A stretch of 11,975 bases of DNA from Aldersonia sp036524855 (lineage in GTDB: Bacteria; Actinomycetota; Actinomycetes; Mycobacteriales; Mycobacteriaceae): the NCBI GenBank assembly GCA_036524855.1, contig DATDBL010000149.1:1-11975 (forward strand). Reading direction: 5' to 3'. The notes under the pieces are model-generated. The model ran no database searches. It was given only the letters and a program-made list of their open reading frames with translations, and was not told the DNA's origin. A program made the translations under genes and the position numbers. Positions 7,321 to 11,975 of the stretch are shown in pieces. Each line of letters opens with the position of its first letter. Position 1 is the stretch's first letter.

Positions 7321-9117
7321 ATGACCGACGTACTGTCCCGCCGCGATGTCGACTTCCTGCTCTACGAGTGGCTCGACGTGGTCGCACTGACCTCCCGCAA
7401 GCGCTTCGCCGAGCACTCGAAAGACACCTTCGACGCCGTGCTCGACCTCAGTGCGGATCTCGCGCACAAGCATTTCGCCCCGCACAACAAGAATGCCGAC
7501 GCCAACGAGCCGTCGATGCGCCCGGACGGCACCGTCGAGATGATTCCGGACGTCAAGACGGCGCTCGACGCCTACGCCGCGTCGGGATTGATCGCGGGCC
7601 AGTTCGACGACAGCGTGGGTGGGATGCAGCTGCCCACCGCGGTCGGGCGGGCGGCGATGGCATGGTTCCAGGCGGCCAACGCCGGCACCGCCGCCTACCC
7701 GTTCCTGACGATCGCCAACGCCAACCTGCTCGCGACCCACGGCACCGAGCAGCAGATCGACGACTACGTCCGTCCGATGCTCGAGGGCCGCTGGTTCGGC
7801 ACGATGTGCCTGTCCGAGCCGCAGGCCGGATCGTCGTTGGCCGACATCACGACTCGCGGGGCGCGTCAGGACGACGGCAGCTACCGGATCACCGGAACCA
7901 AGATGTGGATCTCCGGCGGTGACCACGACCTCACCGAGAACATCGTGCACCTGGTCCTGGCCAAGACCCCGGGCGGCGGACCCGGCGTCAAGGGCATCTC
8001 GTTGTTCATCGTGCCCAAGTTCCTACCCGCAGAGGACGGCGGACTCGGCGAGCGCAACGATGTGACCCTGATGGGTCTCAACCACAAGATGGGCAACCGC
8101 GGCACCACCAACACCCTGCTCGCCTTCGGCGACGGCACCCACACTCCCGCAGGTCAACCCGGCGCGGTCGGATTCCTGGTCGGAGAGGAACACCACGGTC
8201 TGGCCTACATGTTCCATATGATGAACGAGGCCCGCATCGGTGTCGGCTTCCTCGCGACCGCGCTCGGGTACGTCGGATACCAGAAGTCGCTCGAGTACGC
8301 GAGAATCCGCACCCAGGGCCGCCCGATCGGAGCCAAAGACCCGTCGTCGCAGCCCGTTCCGCTGATCGAGCACGCCGACGTGCGGCGCATGCTGCTCGCC
8401 CAGAAGTCCTACGTCGAAGGCGCCCTCGCCCTCGGCCTGTACTGCTCGCGACTGGTGGACGAGCACGACACCGCCGAGGACGCGGCGGCAGCCGAGGACG
8501 CGACACTGCTGCTCGACGTGCTGACCCCGATCGCGAAGAGTTGGCCCTCGCAGTGGTGCCTCGAGGCGAACAGTCTGGCGATCCAGGTGTACGGCGGGTA
8601 CGGCTACACCCGCGACTACGACGTCGAACAGCACTACCGCGACAACCGGCTCAACCCGATCCACGAAGGCACACATGGGATCCAGGGGCTCGACCTGCTC
8701 GGCCGCAAGGTCACCATGCGGGGCGGCGCCGGCCTGCGCTTGCTCGGATCGAAGATCGAGGAGACCGTCGCGCAGGCACGGTCCCTCGGCGGCGACGCCG
8801 CGGCCTACGCCGACGCCCTCGACACCGCCTGGCGGCGGATCGTCGACATCACCGCGGCGCTGTGGGCGCCCGGTGACCCCACGGCCGCGTTGGCGAACTC
8901 GTCGGCATATCTGGAAGCGTTCGGCCACATCGTCATCGCGTGGATGTGGCTCGAACAACTCATCGCCACCACGGGCAAGAGCGGCGCCTTCTACGACGGA
9001 AAGCGGATGGCCGCCCGCTATTTCTACGCTCACGAGCTACCCAAAGTCGGATCGCAACTCGATCTCGTGGCCAGCGGTGACCGCACCACCACCGACATGA
9101 ACCCCCTGTGGTTCTAA
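7321..9117 (+). CDS. Acyl-CoA dehydrogenase, long FadE5-like type
   Basis: A 598-residue FAD-dependent acyl-CoA dehydrogenase that introduces the 2,3-double bond into an acyl-CoA. The family's FAD/substrate signature is at 162-172 (MCLSEPQAGSS) with TGTKMWISGGDHD at 191-203. The second signature GGYGYTRDYDVEQHYRD at 425-441 leads into IHEGTHGIQGLDLLGRK, where Glu449 is the catalytic base. The extra C-terminal domain of about 130 residues and the total length match the FadE5 group (about 600 residues) rather than classical 380-residue enzymes. It is the last gene of the TetR-controlled operon, 21 bases after the SDR. The ribosome site is weak (CGGAAC about 10 bases upstream), suggesting readthrough coupling. 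The stop at 9115-9117 overlaps the stop of a truncated minus-strand gene. Chain-length preference cannot be read from the sequence. Confidence 0.93.
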   Translation: MTDVLSRRDVDFLLYEWLDVVALTSRKRFAEHSKDTFDAVLDLSADLAHKHFAPHNKNADANEPSMRPDGTVEMIPDVKTALDAYAASGLIAGQFDDSVGGMQLPTAVGRAAMAWFQAANAGTAAYPFLTIANANLLATHGTEQQIDDYVRPMLEGRWFGTMCLSEPQAGSSLADITTRGARQDDGSYRITGTKMWISGGDHDLTENIVHLVLAKTPGGGPGVKGISLFIVPKFLPAEDGGLGERNDVTLMGLNHKMGNRGTTNTLLAFGDGTHTPAGQPGAVGFLVGEEHHGLAYMFHMMNEARIGVGFLATALGYVGYQKSLEYARIRTQGRPIGAKDPSSQPVPLIEHADVRRMLLAQKSYVEGALALGLYCSRLVDEHDTAEDAAAAEDATLLLDVLTPIAKSWPSQWCLEANSLAIQVYGGYGYTRDYDVEQHYRDNRLNPIHEGTHGIQGLDLLGRKVTMRGGAGLRLLGSKIEETVAQARSLGGDAAAYADALDTAWRRIVDITAALWAPGDPTAALANSSAYLEAFGHIVIAWMWLEQLIATTGKSGAFYDGKRMAARYFYAHELPKVGSQLDLVASGDRTTTDMNPLWF

Positions 9118-9266
9118 CCAAGGGATGAGACGCCGGCATATGATGAGACGCCGGCATATTCGGCGCGCGGTGCTGGACCTGTCGGCTCGTATTCGAGCAC
9201 GTCCGCCGAGCCCGGGCCCTGGCTGACGCCGTCGAGGGTGACGAACTGCGTGATCGCGATTCTCAT
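9114..9266 (-). pseudogene. Truncated dihydrofolate-reductase/RibD-family gene, N-terminal stub
   Basis: This short frame starts with MRIAITQFVTLDGVSQGPGS, the standard opening of actinobacterial RibD-C-type dihydrofolate-reductase-family proteins (usually about 190-210 residues). After about 22 residues family similarity stops. The frame ends after 50 residues with a duplicated YAGVSS and a TAG (9114-9116) that overlaps the fadE stop. The duplication is encoded by an 18-base tandem repeat at 9124-9159. The ATG overlaps the SRPBCC stop as ATGA, so it was once the third gene of the arsR - SRPBCC - reductase operon. The 3' part has been lost. Whether the 50-residue stub is still translated is unknown, but catalytic function is not expected. 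Confidence 0.7.
9124..9159. repeat. Perfect 18-base tandem duplication
   Basis: GATGAGACGCCGGCATAT occurs twice without a gap (9124-9141 and 9142-9159), seven bases after the fadE stop and inside the tail of the truncated reductase frame. It is in frame on the minus strand, adding six codons. It probably marks slippage or repair at a deletion junction. Confidence 0.95.
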
Positions 9267-9754
9267 GACGCCGCTCCGCTCTCGGCGAGGGCGGCGAGCG
9301 CCTCGGTGACGAAGCCCCACCCGCCGAAGAAGCCGAGCTCCTCGTGGCGGGCGCGCTGACTCGAATCGCCGTGTCGGACGATCGCTCGGTAATCCGTGCC
9401 GTCCGGGTGCTCGCCGAAAATGATCTCGGCGGTCATCGCCACCGGGTCCGGCGAGGCTGGACGCCATGCGCTGTCGACCGCGTTGGTGAACACAAGACGG
9501 CGTTCTTCCTCGACGAGGAGGAAGACCGAGTCGGTGTGCGGTACGAACTCGCGGCCGTTCTCGCTCATGCGGGTGACGAATCCGCCGCCGGGATGCACGT
9601 CGAGTACGTCGACTCGTGTCTGCATCGGTGCCGGAATCCACCATCGCTCCAGGAGTGCGGGGGTGGTCCACGCACGCCAGAGGTCCCGTCGCGGGGCGCG
9701 GATCACGCGTTGCACCGTGAGGTCGAGTTCGGGATCGATCACAGGGGTGGTCAT
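9263..9754 (-). CDS. SRPBCC / AHSA1-like (activator of Hsp90 ATPase homologue) protein
   Basis: A 163-residue START/SRPBCC-fold protein of the AHSA1-like group. The N-terminal signature LDLTVQRVIRAPRRDLWRAW, with TPALLERWWIPAP (about 31-43), matches the P-x-x-x-VW-x-AWT-x-PE-x-x-x-WW pattern, and the C-terminal GFFGGWGFVTEALAALAE is the closing helix. These proteins bind hydrophobic small molecules, and those paired with ArsR regulators have no settled function. The start ATG at 9754 overlaps the arsR stop (ATGA), and its own stop overlaps the next start the same way, so translation is coupled along the operon. The longer open frame upstream overlaps arsR and has no family content. It appears complete. 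Confidence 0.9.
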   Translation of the reverse strand: MTTPVIDPELDLTVQRVIRAPRRDLWRAWTTPALLERWWIPAPMQTRVDVLDVHPGGGFVTRMSENGREFVPHTDSVFLLVEEERRLVFTNAVDSAWRPASPDPVAMTAEIIFGEHPDGTDYRAIVRHGDSSQRARHEELGFFGGWGFVTEALAALAESGAAS

Positions 9755-10086
9755 GAGATGTCTTCCGGGTGTGTGACGAGGTGTTCGAGACGGTCGGTGC
9801 GGGCTTCCCAGACGCGCCGCTGCTCGGCGAGCCAGTCGTCGAGCAGTGCGAACCGCTCGCGATTGAGCGTGCACGTGCGCACGCGCCCGGACTTCGCCGT
9901 GCAGATCAGCCCGCTCGCCTCCAGGGTCCGCACATGCTTCATGAACGATGGCAGTGTGATCGGGAACTGATGCGCCAACTCCCCCACGCGCGCCGGTCCG
10001 TCCCCGAGGCGTCGGATGACCTGCCGGCGGGTGGGGTCCGCGAGCGCTGTGAGCACGTCGTCCAGCGCGTCCGAATGCTTAGCCAC
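9751..10086 (-). CDS. ArsR-family winged-helix regulator
   Basis: A 111-residue winged-helix protein. The core runs ALADPTRRQVIRRLGDGPA (14-32), then VGELAHQFPITLPSFMKHVRTLEASGLI (34-61), where the second segment is the recognition helix and turn, and a beta wing follows (AKSGRVRTCTLN). There is no Cys-x-Cys metal motif, so it is probably not a metal sensor. This subtype is regularly found upstream of SRPBCC genes in actinobacteria. The start is GTG at 10086 with no ribosome site. TTGCGC (complement of 10117-10122) and GATACT (complement of 10094-10099), with 17 bases between, would place the transcription start on the GTG, so a leaderless message is likely. Two direct repeats next to these boxes are candidate self-operators. 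It heads a three-gene operon whose third gene is truncated. Confidence 0.9.
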   Translation of the reverse strand: MAKHSDALDDVLTALADPTRRQVIRRLGDGPARVGELAHQFPITLPSFMKHVRTLEASGLICTAKSGRVRTCTLNRERFALLDDWLAEQRRVWEARTDRLEHLVTHPEDIS

Positions 10087-10133
10087 AAGGCAAAGTATCT
10101 CAGGTTCGAATAGTTAGCGCAATGGCAAAGTGT
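10087..10133 (-). promoter_or_regulatory. arsR promoter with two direct repeats, probably giving a leaderless transcript
   Basis: On the minus strand, TTGCGC (10122-10117) and GATACT (10099-10094) are separated by 17 bases, and seven bases follow before the GTG. On the plus strand AAGGCAAAGTAT (10087-10098) and ATGGCAAAGTGT (10122-10133) differ at two positions. The first covers the -10 box and the second overlaps and extends just upstream of the -35. This is a likely autoregulatory site, inferred from position only. Confidence 0.5.
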
Positions 10134-10190
10134 TTGTGCCCTCTTCCCCCCGGAGCGGCGTGGCTTGCCCCGTTTCGCAATGTTCGGCGG

Positions 10191-10520
10191 TCAGTCAGAG
10201 CAGTCGACAGCCACCGCAAGGGCAGCGCAGATCTCGCGCATTCGGGTGTCACGCAAACGGCCCAACCGGCTGACAAGGACAGCGATCGAGACGCTTTCGA
10301 CGGCGTCGAGGTTCACGGCCGAACGACGGGGCACGAGGTCGTCACCGGGTTCGAGTACGACTTCGCTGACGAGTCCTCGAATCGTCGTCGTACATGGCGC
10401 TACGAGTGCGCGGCGATGTCGCGGGATCACTACATCGCGAGAGAGGACGACGACCGGTCGACGACCGATCTCGGCCATCTCGCACCACCAGACCTCCCCA
10501 CGCATTGGAATGGCGGTCAC
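10191..10520 (-). CDS. mazF: MazF/PemK-family toxin (endoribonuclease)
   Basis: A 109-residue toxin of the MazF/PemK (CcdB-like barrel) family, which cleaves mRNA at specific short sequences. Family features are MRGEVWWCEMAEIG (6-19), RRPVVVLSRDVVI (20-32), VAPCTTTIRGLVSEV (40-54) with the conserved Thr/Ser of the active-site loop, and AVNLDAVESV (68-77). The C-terminal VAVDCSD is like those of mycobacterial MazF proteins. Length is normal. The start is the GTG at 10520, which overlaps the antitoxin stop as GTGA. An internal ATG at 10505 is possible but would break the coupling. It follows its antitoxin directly, the usual order. The cleavage sequence cannot be read from the protein. The symbol denotes family membership only. 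Confidence 0.9.
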   Translation of the reverse strand: MTAIPMRGEVWWCEMAEIGRRPVVVLSRDVVIPRHRRALVAPCTTTIRGLVSEVVLEPGDDLVPRRSAVNLDAVESVSIAVLVSRLGRLRDTRMREICAALAVAVDCSD

Positions 10521-10756
10521 GACCGCGCCGCAGCGCGCCGGAACGACGCCAGGTCACCCCATTCATCGGGCTCGTCGAGGGGATGCTCGTCATAGGCGGC
10601 GGCGTAGCTCGCGTCCACCTCGGCTGAGCGGTGGCGAGCCAGCAGGGCCGCGAGAGCTTCGTCCACGAGGGCAGCGTCCGTCGTCCCGGAACGCACTTTC
10701 CGGGCGGCTTCGAGGAGAGCCGCGTCGACGGTGGTGCTCAGCCGTGTGCGAGTCAT
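10517..10756 (-). CDS. mazE: MazE-like ribbon-helix-helix antitoxin
   Basis: A 79-residue small acidic protein. The N-terminal TRTRLSTTVDAALLEAARKV (2-21) has the strand and first helix of a ribbon-helix-helix DNA-binding domain. The C-terminal tail (YAAAYDEHPLDEPDEWGDLA, 51-70) is acidic and probably disordered, as expected for the toxin-binding part. Its stop overlaps the toxin's start by four bases, which couples their synthesis. The ATG at 10756 has no clear ribosome site. CACAAT (complement of 10763-10768), six bases upstream, could be a -10 box of a leaderless message, but no -35 is recognisable. It is divergent from vapB with 129 bases between. The symbol is by context and fold, and the antitoxin subfamily is uncertain. 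Confidence 0.82.
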   Translation of the reverse strand: MTRTRLSTTVDAALLEAARKVRSGTTDAALVDEALAALLARHRSAEVDASYAAAYDEHPLDEPDEWGDLASFRRAAARS

Positions 10757-10858
10757 GCCATCATTGTGCCACTTGCTTGAAAGCCCGTCGGCAGTTGTTC
10801 GGCGAGGCGGCCGGACTGGCGCACCGGCCACCCGCCCACCGCGACAAGCAGCGCGCAG

Positions 10859-10894
10859 AGGTTATGGCGCTGGTACCATAACCTTATGGCGCTG
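10859..10894. promoter_or_regulatory. Palindrome over the vapB start, probable VapBC autoregulatory operator
   Basis: AGGTTATGG (10859-10867) and CCATAACCT (10876-10884) form a perfect nine-base inverted repeat around an eight-base spacer, ending two bases before the vapB ATG. TTATGGCGCTG occurs twice (10862-10872 and 10884-10894); the second copy contains the start codon. TACCAT (10874-10879), six bases before the ATG, could be a -10 box for a leaderless transcript. No ribosome site is seen. VapBC complexes typically repress by binding such repeats. Confidence 0.65.
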
Positions 10895-11128
10895 AAAAAG
10901 ACGACGGTGATGGTTGACGAGAACGATCTTGCCGTGATCAAGGAAGCCGCCGCGCGGGAGGGACGACCCGAATCGGAGTACTTCCGCGAGGCGTTCCACC
11001 TGGCAGCGTTGCGGGCTCGTCGCTGGTCCGGCGACTGGGACATTCCGGCATTCGATTTCGGGCATCCCGTGACCGCTGATGAGATCCATGAGGCAGTCGC
11101 CGATCCCGCGGCGGGTAACACGGCGTGA
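10886..11128 (+). CDS. vapB: VapB-family antitoxin
   Basis: An 80-residue protein. The N-terminal ALKKTTVMVDENDLAVIKEA (2-21) and AREGRPESEYFREAFHLAAL (23-42) form a ribbon-helix-helix DNA-binding domain. The C-terminal part (WSGDWDIPAFDFGHPVTADE) carries the aromatic and acidic toxin-binding tail. The ATG at 10886 lies at the edge of a perfect palindrome, fitting autorepression. There is no ribosome site, so a leaderless start is likely. Its stop overlaps the toxin's GTG as GTGA (11125-11128). It transcribes away from the mazEF pair. Confidence 0.88.
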   Translation: MALKKTTVMVDENDLAVIKEAAAREGRPESEYFREAFHLAALRARRWSGDWDIPAFDFGHPVTADEIHEAVADPAAGNTA

Positions 11129-11559
11129 TCATCGTCGGGGACACCTCCGGGCTGGTCGCCGCCTTCAACTCGGCCGACGCCGAGCACGTGGCCGCGCGGC
11201 AGGTCCTGATCGAGGCGGCACTCACCGTCATCACGCCGTTGGTGCTGCTCGAGATCGAACATGTGACGACGCGAAATGTCGGCAGGCGGGCCGCGTTGGC
11301 GATCAACGATTGGCTACTCGCCCAGGAGCGCACCGGTCGTATCGCAATACCAGCCATCTCGGGACCCATGCTGCGGACCGCGCGAAGCATCCAAAACCGT
11401 TACGACGCTCTACGACTCGACCTCACCGACGCCGTCTGTGTCGTCGTCGCGGAGAAGTACGAAACCGACGCGGTACTCACACTCGATCGACGAGACTTTC
11501 GCGCCGTCTCTCCCTTGACCGGCGCTCCCGCATTCCGACTGCTGCCCGACGACGTGTAG
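11125..11559 (+). CDS. vapC: VapC-family PIN-domain ribonuclease toxin
   Basis: A 144-residue PIN-domain protein, normally a Mg2+-dependent RNase acting on tRNA or rRNA. The acidic active-site residues are in place: Asp6 in VGDTSGLVAAF, Glu43 in LVLLEIEHV, Asp99 and Asp102 in LRLDLTDAVCVVVAEKY, and Asp121/Asp124 in VLTLDRRDFRAV. The start is GTG at 11125, overlapping the vapB stop by four bases. Length is at the upper end of the family norm (about 125-145). It is intact and appears functional, with its antitoxin intact beside it. The RNA target cannot be predicted from the sequence. Confidence 0.92.
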   Translation: MIIVGDTSGLVAAFNSADAEHVAARQVLIEAALTVITPLVLLEIEHVTTRNVGRRAALAINDWLLAQERTGRIAIPAISGPMLRTARSIQNRYDALRLDLTDAVCVVVAEKYETDAVLTLDRRDFRAVSPLTGAPAFRLLPDDV

Positions 11560-11808
11560 TGATCCAGTCGACCACAAGCCACCGGGCAAACGCCGCTGAT
11601 TCGCCGACCGTACGACCGCGCCGCTTGCCCCAACCGGCCGCACGCCGACTTCGCGTTGCCCATCGCTCGATCACTCCTGGTAGACCAAGCCGATCCGCGA
11701 TCTCGTGGCCAGGTGTGGACGCGTCGGCGAGCAGCGCACCCGGGCCGAACAGGACGCCGACCGACTCGCCGTCCACCTTGTCCACCGGCACCAGAAGGAG
11801 AAGCAGCA

Positions 11809-11975
11809 GTGACGCGAGTACGTGTGGACCTCATCATCTCTCTCGACGGGTTCGCCTCGACGACGGACCAGACGCCGGACCTCCCGATGGGCGAGGACTG
11901 GTTGCGGCTGACCGAGGCGTACGCCGCCACCCGGACGATCCGGGCACGAGTTCTCGGCGACACCACCGGAGCCGG
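11809..11975 (+). CDS. Dihydrofolate-reductase/RibD-family protein, N-terminal part (runs off the window)
   Basis: The frame from GTG 11809 stays open to the window edge (55 codons). It reads TRVRVDLIISLDGFASTTDQ, then GEDWLRLTEAYAATRTIR, the standard opening of the actinobacterial RibD-C-type dihydrofolate-reductase family (beta strand, SLDGF loop). AGAAGGAG (11793-11800) sits eight bases upstream as ribosome site. These proteins are usually about 200 residues and NADPH-dependent. Their physiological substrate is mostly unknown. The 249 bases before it have no recognisable gene. A minus-strand stretch near 11680-11790 (DGESVGVLFGPGALLADAST) looks protein-like but belongs to no family I know. 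Confidence 0.85.
   Translation, partial: MTRVRVDLIISLDGFASTTDQTPDLPMGEDWLRLTEAYAATRTIRARVLGDTTGA

Noticed and set aside
6544..7950. 468-codon open frame antisense to the SDR and fadE
   Set aside because: It spans two well-supported plus-strand genes and its translation has no recognisable domain.
9755..9874. N-terminal extension of the SRPBCC protein
   Set aside because: It overlaps arsR, is Arg-rich, and the ATGA overlap fixes the start at 9754.
9114..11975. Recombination between the two dihydrofolate-reductase-family genes as origin of the toxin-antitoxin island
   Set aside because: The two N-termini (MRIAITQFVTLDG and MTRVRVDLIISLDG) belong to different subgroups and share no long identical DNA, so they are not a duplicated flank.

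Overview
The window looks like chromosomal or large-plasmid DNA from a high-GC actinobacterium of the Mycobacteriales (Rhodococcus, Gordonia, Mycobacterium or a relative). The evidence is strong G/C third-position bias, a thiolase that reads like mycobacterial FadA3, a FadE5-size acyl-CoA dehydrogenase, a mycothiol-isomerase-type DinB protein, and frequent GTG starts with GTGA/ATGA stop-start overlaps. The genus cannot be fixed from sequence alone.

Layout. 1-613: the 3' end of an IS4/IS1634-type transposase running in from outside the window. 614-1077: no intact gene, only a frameshifted coding remnant. 1078-1941 (+): a short-chain dehydrogenase. 2057-3873 (-): a dienelactone-hydrolase-family gene followed by a DinB/mycothiol-isomerase-type protein fused to a SnoaL-like domain. 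3874-4170: no recognisable gene. 4171-4496 (+): a decayed GMC-oxidoreductase fragment. 4581-5201 (-): a TetR-family regulator, divergent from a catabolic operon at 5334-9117 (+) encoding a FadA3 thiolase, a FabG-like SDR and a FadE acyl-CoA dehydrogenase. 9114-10086 (-): an arsR - SRPBCC - dihydrofolate-reductase-like operon whose last gene is cut short. 10191-10756 (-): a mazEF-type toxin-antitoxin pair. 10886-11559 (+): a vapBC toxin-antitoxin pair. 11560-11808: 249 bases with no gene I recognise. 11809-end (+): the start of an intact RibD/dihydrofolate-reductase-family gene.

How they work together. The clearest functional unit is the TetR-controlled beta-oxidation-type operon. It encodes three of the four steps of a cycle (dehydrogenase, hydroxyacyl-CoA dehydrogenase, thiolase) but no enoyl-CoA hydratase. 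In the divergent spacer lie two near-identical 14-base palindromes (5254-5267 and 5273-5286), which are good candidates for the TetR operator. The rest is accessory in character: an IS end, three broken genes, and two toxin-antitoxin modules arranged back to back. This suggests repeated insertion and deletion around a stable fatty-acyl catabolic operon. No tRNA, rRNA or CRISPR array was seen, and no convincing intrinsic terminator. I did not find a clearly novel system. The best candidates for follow-up are the tandem operators, the vapB start-site palindrome, the DinB-SnoaL fusion, and the rearrangement scar between fadE and the arsR operon.
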